A DNA stretch of 64,000 nt from Phycisphaerales bacterium (GTDB lineage Bacteria > Planctomycetota > Phycisphaerae > Phycisphaerales > UBA1924), in assembly GCA_029260495.1 (NCBI GenBank), contig JAJDDD010000013.1:1-64000 (forward strand), in the 5' to 3' direction. Below the pieces are notes generated by a model. That model was not told the DNA's origin, ran no database searches, and saw only the letters and a program-made list of their open reading frames with translations. Below, in pieces: positions 1-9,052 of this stretch (position 1 is its first letter; each line of letters opens with the position of its first letter). The position numbers and the translations under genes were made by a program.

Positions 1-722
1 GATGACGTTTCGATGTTTGTAGATGACCGGGCAGGTGTACTCGTACAGTTGATTTGATCGCGGCGGGATCACGGCTTCAATGCGACGTGTGTGAAGCCAC
101 GCTCGAATGCGTTGACAGCTGTACCCTTTGTCTCCGGCGACAGCGTCCGGTCGGCGGCGGCGTCGGATGTCGATGGTGTCCACAAGAGCTTCGAAGGACT
201 TCGATTCGTGCGCCTGACCCGCTGTCACAAGCGCGCCAAGCGGCACGCCAGCGCCGTCGGTCAGAAGATGAAGCTTCGTTCCAAAGCCTCCGCGGGATCG
301 TCCCAGGGCGAAGTCGTCGGGCTCTTTGATTCGTTTTTTTTCGAGATTTTCGCTCCCCCCGCCGCGTTGTGATGAGCGCGAATGTTCGTGCCGTCCACGT
401 TGAAAGCGCTCCAGTCGATGAAGCCATCTTCGTCCAACGTCACATGCAGCCGTTTGAGAATGCGATCGAAGAGTCCCTCTTCGCTCCATCGCCGGAAGCG
501 GCTGTACACCGTCTCCCACTTCCCGTATCGCTCGGGCATGTCGCGCCACGGAGCCCCCGAGTTGAGCACCCAGAACATCCCGTTGAGAATCGTTCGATGA
601 TCGGTCCATTTTCCGCCTCGCCCTTGCTTGGGAAGCAGCGGCTCAAGTCGCTCCCAGGCTTCATCAGTGAGTTCGTATCGACGACCTCGCCGCTTCGCCT
701 CGCCGCTCTTCTTCTTTGACAT
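1..722 (-). CDS. IS5-family transposase, read through a -1 frameshift, cut by window edge
   Basis: DDE transposase of an insertion sequence. The first frame starts at the ATG at 722-720, preceded by a good Shine-Dalgarno sequence (AAGGAGG). It encodes the usual IS5 N-terminal domain (YELTDEAWERLEPLLP, then GAPWRDMPERYG) and the first catalytic Asp region (FNVDGTNIRAHHN). This frame stops at 261. At the A8 run (341-334 on the minus strand) a -1 shift moves to a frame that stays open to base 1. That frame encodes KRIKEPDDFALGRSRGGFGTK, the second-Asp motif VAGDKGYS, and VIPPRSNQ followed by YKHRNVI. This is the normal IS5/IS427-subgroup layout, in which the full protein is made by frameshifting. 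The last Glu motif would lie beyond the left edge. Family assignment is firm. Whether the element is active cannot be judged because its left end is missing. Confidence 0.85.
334..341 (-). promoter_or_regulatory. A8 slippery run, probable programmed -1 frameshift site of the IS5 transposase
   Basis: The minus strand carries eight consecutive A residues, read as AAA AAA AAC in the upstream frame and followed by CGAATC. Re-reading one base joins the N-terminal frame exactly to the conserved C-terminal frame (KRIKEPDD...). Homopolymeric A runs at this position are known programmed frameshift or transcriptional slippage signals in several IS5 subgroups. A simple inactivating mutation is possible, but the intact long second frame argues against it. 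Confidence 0.7.
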
Positions 723-815
723 CGTCAGCCTCCTTGCCGACGATCAGCATCACATCATCACGACAATCGCGCAACCGAACGAGCGCCGAACAAACCATCC
801 ATCAAACACGGCCTA

Positions 816-842
816 GCATTAGAGGCTACGAGCCGCTAATGC
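816..842. repeat. Inverted repeat at the junction of IS5 and the membrane-protein gene
   Basis: The arms GCATTAG-x-GGCT and AGCC-x-CTAATGC flank a 3-base loop, giving a 12-bp stem with one mismatch. The stem spans the stop codon (828-826) of the minus-strand membrane-protein gene. It has no U tract on either side, so it is not a textbook intrinsic terminator. It could stop transcription between the sigma-factor unit and the IS, or lie next to the IS end. Confidence 0.4.
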
Positions 843-1326
843 CAAGATCAGTCAGTTCCTTCTTGTGGTCATCTCGCCACTTCGTGGAATCCACGCCTTG
901 CCTCCATGCGGAGAGCATGTTGGTGAACATGTTTTTCGCCTTCTGCTGACTCCGCTCAAGATGCTCTACTTCGGCACTAGCCTCTCGAACAGATTCGCGC
1001 ATTTCTGCGACTTCAAGCCTCAAATATGTGGCATATCTCGCAAAAGCAACAACATGCATACATGCAGAAAAGAGCGTAAATACTGCGGCTAGCGCAAAAA
1101 GCAATGTGACACCAAACGCCCAATCTTCATCTAATGTACGGCCCAGCACTATTACAACAAAGAGAACCAGTGTGACTAGTGCAGCAATGCTTGTAGCAAA
1201 GAAGGTTCTCCACATCTGGCGGTGAAGCGTGCCGCGGCCACTTCGCGCCAGGCGAATTGTCTTATCTGTGGTGGACACCTGATTGATGTCCTTGCCGTTT
1301 ACTGTTTTGGTGGTCAGCACATTCAT
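826..1326 (-). CDS. Two-helix membrane protein with cytoplasmic coiled-coil tail, downstream of ECF sigma factor
   Basis: A 166-residue protein of unrecognised family. A polar N-terminal stretch of about 40 residues is followed by two hydrophobic segments (roughly 44-64 and 70-93). The rest is a charged, heptad-like C-terminal region rich in Glu and Arg (about 98-140) that looks like a coiled coil. AAGG lies about 9 bases before the ATG. The gene starts 42 bases after the stop of the ECF sigma gene on the same strand, so the two are probably one transcript. That position suggests a membrane partner or anti-sigma role, but there is no HxxxCxxC zinc anti-sigma motif and no extracytoplasmic domain. 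The role is inference only. Confidence 0.6.
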   Translation of the reverse strand: MNVLTTKTVNGKDINQVSTTDKTIRLARSGRGTLHRQMWRTFFATSIAALVTLVLFVVIVLGRTLDEDWAFGVTLLFALAAVFTLFSACMHVVAFARYATYLRLEVAEMRESVREASAEVEHLERSQQKAKNMFTNMLSAWRQGVDSTKWRDDHKKELTDLGISGS

Positions 1327-1368
1327 GACACACCTTCTATTCTCATACTAAACATTGGCATAAAGAGA

Positions 1369-1977
1369 TTACGGATCGGTTTCCAGTGACCTTTCAATAC
1401 GGTGGATGGCCCTGCGCTTGATTCGATCAGCAGCCGATTTGGATAGGTCATGGCGCTTTGCGATATTGCGGATCGAGAGACCAGCGACGTGATCCAAGAA
1501 AACCGCCCGCTCTTGCGAGTCTGTGAGTGAATCAATGGCTTCCCATAACTCCTGTGCAAGCAAGCGTGTATCAACTGGTACAAACTGTGATTCTTTAGCA
1601 CGGAACGTGGCAAACAGATTTGGTAGTAAACGTCTCCGGGTGGATTCCATACGAATCTGATCGATTGCCTGATGACGAGCCACACGCGTGCAGTAGGAAA
1701 TAAATGCGGGTAGCTCATGAAATTCCAGTGCACGAGACTCCATCTTGCGCCAAACCACAAAGGCAGTCTGCTGCACCACATCGTCCAAGTCCATGTTTCG
1801 ACGACCGAGTTGACGCGATAGCACATGACGTATTCTGCGTTCGGCATCTGGCCACCAGTCGGTGAATTGGAAATTTGCTTCTTCCATGTGTTCATATAGA
1901 TAAAAACGGTCGAAACGAGCACGGTGTCCCGCTAAATTGCTCGTGTGTGGTTCAAACGTGTCTAAATTTTCTTCCAT
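1369..1977 (-). CDS. ECF-type RNA polymerase sigma factor
   Basis: Sigma-70 family, extracytoplasmic-function size (202 residues). Region 2 is recognisable around residues 60-115 (DLDDVVQQTAFVVWRK, then YCTRVARHQAIDQIR). Region 4 spans about 148-195 with a helix-turn-helix (LSIRNIAKRHDLSKSAADRI, then RRAIHRIE). The N-terminal 35 residues are not part of the conserved fold. Such factors direct RNA polymerase to a small regulon in response to a signal, usually under control of a partner encoded next door. Here the only candidate is the two-helix membrane protein immediately downstream. The gene lies in a region full of IS fragments, so it may be part of an acquired segment. Confidence 0.85.
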   Translation of the reverse strand: MEENLDTFEPHTSNLAGHRARFDRFYLYEHMEEANFQFTDWWPDAERRIRHVLSRQLGRRNMDLDDVVQQTAFVVWRKMESRALEFHELPAFISYCTRVARHQAIDQIRMESTRRRLLPNLFATFRAKESQFVPVDTRLLAQELWEAIDSLTDSQERAVFLDHVAGLSIRNIAKRHDLSKSAADRIKRRAIHRIERSLETDP

Positions 1978-2221
1978 ACGAGGAAACGTGATTTTGCGAA
2001 CACTAACAAGAGCCTATCAAAATACCGGTGAGATACAGAGGTAGTACGAGGGCGCGGCGGCCCACAACATCGGCCGAGAATCCTCAAGGCCCGAATCCAG
2101 CATGAGGGCACTGCTGAATAGGCGGCGAAACAAAAGAAAAGGCCCCATAAATAGAGACTCCATCAAGTGGCATTCCTTCGTAATCCGGTCCATTTCCAGT
2201 GATAGCCTGAAGTGGATTGTG

Positions 2222-2330
2222 CTTGTCCCCAAGCTTCTATGAAGCCGTGTTCGTCAAGTGTGTTCTCGAAGCTTCGTCCCCGATCGAATGATCCATCCAT
2301 GCTTCTATCCGAGCTGCTGCATGCGCTTGT
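2222..2330 (-). pseudogene. Short remnant of an IS5-family transposase
   Basis: The minus strand reads GSFDRG-(x)4-ENTLDEHGFIEAW. This lines up with GLFDRILKRLHVTLDEDGFIDW in the IS5 transposase at the left edge of the window, allowing a one-residue gap. Stops and frame changes flank it, and nothing else of the transposase is clear between 1978 and 2357. The rest of that stretch shows no gene. The match is short and found by eye, hence modest confidence. Confidence 0.4.
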
Positions 2331-2357
2331 CCCTAACCGCAGGTTGAGACTTGGACA

Positions 2358-2844
2358 TCATCCGGCCCATCGACCCTGGCCTGTATTCGCAGCGAATTCC
2401 CTCGGGGCCAGGTTGCCAAGGGCGCTATGGGGCCGATCGGTATTATAATGCAATTGCCAGTCCTTGACCTCTCGCTTGACATCGAGCAAGGATGCATGAG
2501 CGCTTGGCATGCGCAACGCTCGCTCACGTCGTATGTGACCTACGCCTTGCACGCCTTTGTCGCTGACATGATCAAGCCACCTTAGAGCCTCCCTGCGGCG
2601 CATCCATCGGGATTTACCGATCAAGGCTCAGGTTCTCAATCAGTTGGATGAGCTGGTATACCTTGGCCATACTCACCACCGCGCACTTCTTCTTCCACCG
2701 GTAGAACATCTGCTCGCTCACCCCCATCATCTGGCACATAGCCCTCACCGACGCGCCTTTTTCAACCTGCCTGATCGCAAACATAATCTGTTCTTCACTG
2801 AATTGAGTTTTCTTCATCAAATCAGTTCCCTTCATAGAGTTCAA
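2358..2844 (-). pseudogene. Deleted IS3-family insertion sequence (OrfA start joined to OrfB end)
   Basis: The upstream part (from the ATG at 2817) encodes an IS3/IS407-type OrfA N-terminus: MKKTQFSEEQIMFAIRQ, then a helix-turn-helix ending in SEQMFYRWKKK. It then runs through a shortened linker to ENLSLDR and a stop. A second frame, downstream from 2624, ends with the OrfB C-terminal signature (VKREVKDWQLHYNTDRPHSA, then LGNLAPREFAAN). Nearly all of the DDE core between them is missing. Both ends are recognisable, so this is a remnant with an internal deletion and frameshifts, not a functional transposase. Confidence 0.75.
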
Positions 2845-3065
2845 ATAATCCCAAAATTATCTCACTTTACGAATGGGTTGAAATTTGAATTTAGGCGCAT
2901 TTCAACAAAAAAATATTGCATGCGATCGCTAATAGTTATATTTTTATGTTAATCGCACTCTAACGCACTATTTTGCGATAGAACGTTTGGTGATGCTGCA
3001 AAAGCACAGATGTTGCTCATCGTAGTGGTTAGAGCGGCTCTGGGCTAAACGACGCGGATATTGAC
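2845..3065. other. AT-rich intergenic patch between IS remnants
   Basis: About 220 bases, clearly richer in A and T than the rest of the window (for example around 2880-2960), with no open frame that resembles a protein. It separates the IS3 remnant from the IS630 fragment. The composition suggests foreign origin. Confidence 0.4.
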
Positions 3066-3551
3066 ATGCACGTTGAAGACCATGAGCCAATCTCTGAGTT
3101 ACATCGCTGCGCGCGTATGAACACTGACCGACTTATCGTTGATCGGATTACTGCGGTCATTCAAGCACGAGAGGGCAAAATAGCGCGTGAGATCGCTGCG
3201 GATATTGGAAGGCACATTTCCGCTGTTCAAGAATGGATTCGTTGGTACAACGAACGAGGCATCTGCGGATTAATCGATCGCCAGCAAGGTGGGCCTACAA
3301 CTCTGCCACGCAGCCATGAAAAGGCCTTTATGGCATGCATCGATAAAGGCATAGAGGATGACGTTGGTTCAGTAGATGAAGAAGCAATTTGCAAAATTTT
3401 GAAGGAGAAGTTTGATGTGCAGTATTCCCCCTTGGGCGTGTTCACCTTAATGCACCGCCTTGGCTACAAATGGCGTCCGAGTAAATCCTCGCCCGATGAC
3501 GTTCATCGGAATACCTTCATAGAAGCAGTGCAAAATCAGCATAGTCGTTGA
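3066..3551 (+). pseudogene. N-terminal fragment of an IS630-type transposase
   Basis: 161 residues matching the DNA-binding half of IS630/Tc1-mariner-like transposases. An initial helix-turn-helix (EIAADIGRHISAVQEWIRWY, NERGICGLIDR) is followed by the winged-helix part (FDVQYSPLGVFTLMHRLGYK) and then the linker before the catalytic domain. The frame stops at FIEAVQNQHSR, where the DDE domain should begin, and no continuation was found downstream. The start could be 3066 or the ATG at 3117. It might persist as a DNA-binding protein, but a decayed IS is more likely given the neighbours. Confidence 0.65.
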
Positions 3552-4727
3552 TCGTAAATTCCAAAAAGAATCAAAAATTGGCGACGTTTCACTGCAGATG
3601 GCGGTCAATATAAAGACAGTGCCTCCGAAGCGTGGAGAGTTGGCGATATAGCGGGATGCCAACTTCAGCCGTGCCAAAGATGATCCAATCCGTGCCGTTG
3701 TGTCAGATCAAAACGTAGCAGGCTTGCTGTGTTCAATCGATCTGAGCAGATTGGCCGTTTTTTTAATGCCCCATGAGACTTCCAAGAGGAGGGAGGAGTA
3801 GAAAGCTCAGCAACTGATTGGGCCTGCCAAAGTCTTGGCGAAATAGCCCGATACGGATGAAACGGACGTTGCGCACACCAGCGCGCAACGCCCGGCAAGT
3901 CTCGACAATCAAACAGAATCTGCCTGACAGTGTCAAAACTCTGGTCATTGCTCATTTTAGCGTTTGCGCTTCAGGCGGGTTTTCCAATAAGGAAGGACGC
4001 TATTTTGCGCCACCATATAACTCCGGCTCAGCAAGAGATGCTTCGCCACCTCTTATGGGTGGTCATTGGCACATCCTGGATGGCATTGACTATCCAAATG
4101 CCAATACATGTTGCTTTTTGTCATTTCGGAATATCGGCGATCGGCACTGCCGACGGCCTTCTCTTGGGTGATTTCGCCATCTGGCTCCGACGGCGAATGC
4201 ACGGATGATCACCTGCAAATTTCACACAACAGATTGTCACGTCACGAAAAGCGAGCTCAATCAACCACGGATGCTTTGGATTGTAGAGGTCATCATGAAT
4301 CATAATAGGAGAAAAGGTTCATTCAAAAATGGAAAAACATCTAACGGCCATCAACTCTCGGAACTATTTGAAGCGGCCCGAAGCGCGAGTCACCGCGCCG
4401 CGATTACCAACAAGCCATCGGTGCTTGTCTAGCAAGGAAATCGCGCGGGCTGCTAGTGCATGGGCGGAAGTGAGAACGTAATCTATACCGAGAAGCAGCC
4501 AACTCGACTCTGTGTGAAGCATTTTCATCTTCTGATGCCGCTGCGCAGATGCGATGTTTTTCCGATGATCGTTTCGCTGCTTGTTTGGGCACGACTACTA
4601 ATCGTCGGTGCCATGTGGAGACAGGGGTTCTCTAGGTGGCGCCGGCGTGCTTGTTTGATCAAGGCGTCACATCGAGTGCAACGCCGCGACCACAAGTCAC
4701 CAATCTAAAACAACAAGAGACCACCTC
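3552..4727. other. Gene-poor stretch, no convincing coding sequence
   Basis: Nearly 1.2 kb in which all frames are short and none carries a motif I can place. The open frames are mutually overlapping and of ordinary random length (up to about 117 codons). It is probably decayed mobile-element sequence between the IS630 fragment and the integrase module. No tRNA-Lys 3'-end duplicate that could serve as the distal attachment site was seen here. Confidence 0.5.
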
Positions 4728-4919
4728 ATGTGTGAAATCGACACCTATCTCACCCTCGAAGAAGTCGCGGCGATGTACAAGACGAGCCCTGACACGATTA
4801 TGCGATCAGTGAAGGACGGAAAGTTACCTCAACCCATCCAGCTCCGCGATCGCTCATTCCGGTGGCGGCTTAGTGACCTGAAACGTTGGGAGGACGAGCA
4901 GCTCGGCCGTGCTGACTGA
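4728..4919 (+). CDS. AlpA/excisionase-type helix-turn-helix protein
   Basis: A 63-residue MerR-like winged-helix protein of the AlpA/excisionase type. YLTLEEVAAMYKTSPDTIMR forms the helix-turn-helix, KLPQPIQLRDRSFRW the wing, and SDLKRWEDEQL the closing helix. Its stop overlaps the integrase start as TGATG (4917-4921), so the two are translationally coupled. This is the usual arrangement of a recombination directionality factor or element regulator with its integrase. It probably steers excision or regulates the integrase. Confidence 0.75.
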   Translation: MCEIDTYLTLEEVAAMYKTSPDTIMRSVKDGKLPQPIQLRDRSFRWRLSDLKRWEDEQLGRAD

Positions 4920-6106
4920 TGGCGCCGCGGTTTCGCCCCACGCGTTTTCAAAACGTCCGCTGGCGCGGTGATGTTCTTTATTACCGCTATAACGATGAGA
5001 ACGGTCAGCGGCGTGAAGTTCGATTCGGCAAGGGCTCGCCGCGTGAGGCCCGCGACGCTCAAGAGGCGGCTCAGGAGCGCGCGGATCGAGCCCGCGCCGG
5101 ACTGATTGATCTTCGTGAAGAGCAGGTGCTGGAGCACTCTCGTAAGCCTATTGAAAACCACATAGAGGAATATCGCCAGCACCTCGTCGGCAAAGGAGAC
5201 TCAGAAAAGCACATCCGCGACACTCTGGCGTATATCAGAAGATGGGCCAGGGAATGCAGCGTTCGCCATCTCACTCAGGCAGACCCAGCGCAGCTCAATC
5301 AGTTCCTGATTGACCTCCATCGTTCAGCCCGTACACGCAACGCATATCGCCTCTCTATCCTCGGCCTCCTGCGCTGGGCCACCAACTACGGCAGGCTCAA
5401 GTTCAATCCCTGTCCGGCTGGATTGATTCAGAAGGCCAGTGAGAACGCTGACCGACGCCGACTGAGCAGGGCCATGACGCCGGAGGAGTTCCAGTCGCTT
5501 CTCGTAGTCGCACCGCCAAAGCGACGCGCGTATTACCTCCTTGCAGCGCTGACGGGACTGCGCTGGCGCGAGATCAGACGACTGCGCTGGGGAGATGTGG
5601 ACCTCCACGCCGGCATCGTCACTGCTCAAGCAAGTCAGACCAAGAACCAGCAGCGCGCTGACCTGCCGCTCCTTGATCCGGTCGTCGAAGCGCTCAAAGA
5701 GATTCGCCCAAGAACACCGCTGCTGAGCAATCCTATTTTCAGAGGCGAAGTGACATTGAAGACCTGGAGGCTGTACCTGCAGCGCGCCGGCGTTCTCGGA
5801 CCGAACATGGAGAACTATGTTGACGAGTTGGGAAGACAGCTCGACCGTAAATGCTTGCGTCTGACCTTCGCCACATGGCTCAAGGACGCGGGCGTTGATC
5901 TGCGCGATGCACAGAAACTCCTTCGCCACGCCGATCCCAAAACAACCATGACTCACTACGCTGATCTGCGCCTGGAAAACCTCCGCGCGGCCCTTGCCAA
6001 GCTCGAATCAAGCCTGGGTGAAACAGAACGGGAAGCACCCGCGCCCCTTCCGTTCGACACTCAAAACGACATCTCAATCGATCACCGATCGGATCGAAAT
6101 CGCTGA
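4919..6106 (+). CDS. Tyrosine recombinase (phage-type integrase)
   Basis: 395 residues: an N-terminal arm-type DNA-binding region, a SAM-like core-binding domain (about 75-165), and a catalytic domain (about 185-365). Visible catalytic residues are the first Arg in TGLRWREIRRL (about 214), a Lys in the following beta-hairpin (SQTKNQQ), Arg in KCLRLTFATWL (about 313), His in LRHADPKTT (about 336), and the Tyr nucleophile in MTHYAD (about 346). The His of the usual HxxR motif is Lys here. The gene points toward the 3' end of tRNA-Lys, about 150 bases away, which fits integration into that tRNA. It is followed by a good terminator. Confidence 0.85.
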   Translation: MAPRFRPTRFQNVRWRGDVLYYRYNDENGQRREVRFGKGSPREARDAQEAAQERADRARAGLIDLREEQVLEHSRKPIENHIEEYRQHLVGKGDSEKHIRDTLAYIRRWARECSVRHLTQADPAQLNQFLIDLHRSARTRNAYRLSILGLLRWATNYGRLKFNPCPAGLIQKASENADRRRLSRAMTPEEFQSLLVVAPPKRRAYYLLAALTGLRWREIRRLRWGDVDLHAGIVTAQASQTKNQQRADLPLLDPVVEALKEIRPRTPLLSNPIFRGEVTLKTWRLYLQRAGVLGPNMENYVDELGRQLDRKCLRLTFATWLKDAGVDLRDAQKLLRHADPKTTMTHYADLRLENLRAALAKLESSLGETEREAPAPLPFDTQNDISIDHRSDRNR

Positions 6107-6133
6107 GAAATCTTGCCCCCGTATTGCCCCATT

Positions 6134-6259
6134 TTGGAGCACTTCTTTGCCGATTCGAGCAATATCATGCTCCGATCCGGGGCGAAGGCCCCGACAATTT
6201 TTCTGCGAAGAATTCGTCGCAAATCCTTTTGGTGCAATCACTTGCGCCCTGTGCTCCAA
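6134..6259. repeat. Inverted repeat flanking the integrase-tRNA junction
   Basis: TTGGAGCAC at 6134-6142 and its exact complement GTGCTCCAA at 6251-6259. The second arm touches the discriminator base of tRNA-Lys. Between them lie an imperfect palindrome around 6152-6177 and the integrase terminator. Position and symmetry would suit recombinase binding at an attachment site, but this is inference. Confidence 0.35.
6178..6202 (+). terminator. Intrinsic terminator of the integrase unit
   Basis: CGGGGC-GAAG-GCCCCG forms a perfect 6-bp GC stem with a 4-base loop, followed by ACAATTTTT. It lies about 70 bases after the integrase stop and has the correct polarity for the plus strand. Confidence 0.7.
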
Positions 6260-6332
<73 letters not shown>

Positions 6333-6616
6333 GCGTGTTGTCTGGCGTCCGCCTCAAAAGGCATCGCGGCGGCGCCTTGTTTTCCTATCTGTCGAGTGGG
6401 GAGCGGGAAAACCACCCGCCGCCCAACTGAGCTCGAAAGTGTACCCGTTTCGGCGTTCCGGTCCAATGGGCACGCAAAATACCGAGAACCCCAACTGGCC
6501 CACCATTGAGAGTCTGGCTCGGGCGGGCAGAGGCGCTTCGAAACCGAGTCCTCAGTCCTCGAAATCATGCTGTTATTGGGCGCATAAGACAGACGGAATA
6601 GTGACCAATTGCCTAC

Positions 6617-9032
6617 TTATGGACCCCATGAACCAAGGAGTAAGGCAAGGTCGGCTGCGTTGGTCACGCCGTCGCTGTTGAAGTCCGCTGATCCTCCGCC
6701 AACCCCCCACGAGCCGAGGAGGATGGCGAGGTCCGTCGAGTTGATAAGCCCATCTCCATTGAGATCGGCACGGAAGGTCTCGTTGAGGTGGATCATCAGC
6801 TCGTTGCCGTCTGATGAAGCAGAGAGGATGTCGATATCGCCGTCGGCGTCGATGTCGACAGGAAAGGCCCCTCGGGCGCCGTCCAGAGTAGCGTTGGCGA
6901 TGTGCGCAATGAACACGGGCGGCTGACCGCCAGCGTTCCGGTACCAGCGAACCGGATCGCCGGCGTCTGAAGCTGCAACAATATCGATACGTCCATCATC
7001 ATCAATGTCGGCGGCGGAAACCGACCATACTTGTCCATCGAGGTTGCTGCTGAAGACAGTGTGCTCCTGGAACTGCGCCGGTGTGCCTCCGATGTTCTCA
7101 AGCCATCGCACAAGTTGAGTGCCACCGCCAGCGATGAGGATGTCTATATCGTTGTCGCTGTCGATATCAGCTGCGCCTACATTGAGAAAGCTGCCCGGCA
7201 CAATCAGGTCATGCGTGACAAATGATGGCGGGTCAAGGCCGTCATTCTCATGCCATCGAGCGCCGGTGCTTTGGCCGGTCTGCACCACGGACATAACGTC
7301 GACATCGCCATCTCCATCAATATCAGCGGCGTGCGTTCGTATAATACCTGGATCCGCAATCCAAATCGTTTGCGGCGTGAATGTCGGAACCGCAGCGCCA
7401 TCATTCTCAAACCACCGGACCCCTGTGGAGCCCTGGCCTGACACAACATCCAGATCGAGGTCGCCGCCCATATCCGCTGACGCTACCGAGAACGCGTCCC
7501 CGCCGCTCGTAATGACGTTGTGCGAGATGAACTGGGCAGGCGCGCCGCCGGTGTTCTCAAACCAGCGTAGCGATCCACCCAGCTGCGACGCTGACAGGAT
7601 ATCCGGGTCTGAATCGCCATCGATATCAGCGATCGCCACCGCCGACGCAAAGGCTTCAGCTGTGGAGATCACATGATCTCGAAACTGAAGCTCACCCATT
7701 GGAAGCTGCTCGTGCCAAGTGATCGAGTTGTCGAACGAGGCGGCGCTCACCGCGTCCACATCGCCATCGCCGTCAAGGTCAGCGGCGGCGACAGCGCGAG
7801 GCCCAGATGCGAAGGAAAGGTGAACATCAGAAAAGGGTGTGCCGCCCAGCGCGCTGTCTTGACGATACCAGCGAATGGTGTCATCCAGATCGCCGGCGGA
7901 GACGAGATCAAGGTCCATGTCGCCGTCGAGATCTCCGACCGAAACATGCCTCACCTGCGTCCCCGTCGAGACGATGTGCTGTGTGAAGGATGGATCGAGC
8001 TCACCATCATTCTCATGCCATTGAATAATGTTGGAGAACGTAATGCCGGAGACGATGTCAAGATCGCCGTCCTCATCGACATCGGCGGCGAAGACGTTTC
8101 CTATTCCTCCGGTGTCTGGAACGAGAAACTGCGCGGTGAATGTCGGCGGCGTGGCCCCATCATTCTCGTACCACCGAAGTGAGTTGTCGTCGATGACGCT
8201 TGTGAGAACATCCACATCGCCATCCCCGTCAACATCCGCGGCGGCGACCGATTTTACGCTATTGACACTTTCATCAATTGGATGCTCTGCAAATGTCGGC
8301 GGTGATGCGCCGTCGCTCTCCAACCACTTGAATCCGCCAGAGAAGCTACCCGCGACAATATCGAGGTTCCCGTCGCCATTAACATCTTCCAATCCGACGC
8401 TGTTGGCCTGTATCAACTCTGACGCAATCGTTCGTGTAATGAATATCGGAGGGCTTGCGCCATTGTTCTCATGCCAACGTATCATGTCGCCCAGCAACGA
8501 CACAGAAACAACATCCAGCTCGCCATCTTTGTTCATGTCAGCAATTGCCACTGCCGCCGGGTCGGCGACGCCAGCGGCGACAGTCCTCAGTGTGAATGTC
8601 GGATTAACGGCGCCGTCGTTCTCATACCAACGGATAGAATCCTCCCCGCCTTTGAGTGTCGCAAGGATGTCAAGATCACCGTCGCCGTCTAGATCGCTGG
8701 TCGCCACATAACTTGGCCGGCTGATGGGAATAACAGGGAGTGAATGCGGCGTGAATGATGGTGGAGTCTCCCCATTGTTCTCGTACCAACGTAGCGTGTC
8801 ATCCGGAGATGACGCAGAAAGAACATCAATGTCTCCGTCTCCATCAATATCTGCAGTCGTGACAGTATTTGCTCCATCCGCGTCCGTAAAGATGTCAAAG
8901 CGAGCTAAAAGAATGAATCCCGCCGCCCATCGCCGGCATGGAGGCGCCAAGCACACTACACAGCGCAATCACCAGTCTGGCGCGCAACAACTTCAATACT
9001 GGCCCTCCGATCCGCAGCGACGCCATCCTCAT
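6617..9032 (-). CDS. Secreted FG-GAP/VCBS-repeat protein with dockerin-type C-terminus; probable frameshift near its N-terminus
   Basis: About 14 repeats of the form DIDGDGDIDVLSAS-(x)n-RWYENNG-(x)n-PSFT, which form calcium-binding beta-propeller blades. They are followed by a C-terminal pair of Ca loops (DLNGDGLINSTDLAILLGSW and DFNSDGVTNAADLALLLGSW) typical of Phycisphaerae exported proteins. The repeat frame is open from 8968, but its first 25 residues do not form a signal peptide. A different frame from the ATG at 9032 (AAGG upstream) encodes a good one (LLRARLVIALCSVLGASMPA) and then stops at 8894. A one-base shift around 8895-8930 would join them. Either the gene is frameshifted or the base calls contain an indel. 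The role is unknown, probably extracellular or envelope binding. Confidence 0.75.
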
Positions 9033-9052
9033 AGCGCCTTATTCCAAAGAGC

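Noticed and set aside
4205-4432. 75-codon frame before the AlpA-type gene
   Set aside because: No ribosome site, no motif, and overlapping frames of equal length on both strands.
1-4900. Left attachment site repeating the tRNA-Lys 3' end
   Set aside because: No repeat of the tRNA 3' sequence was found by eye in this stretch.
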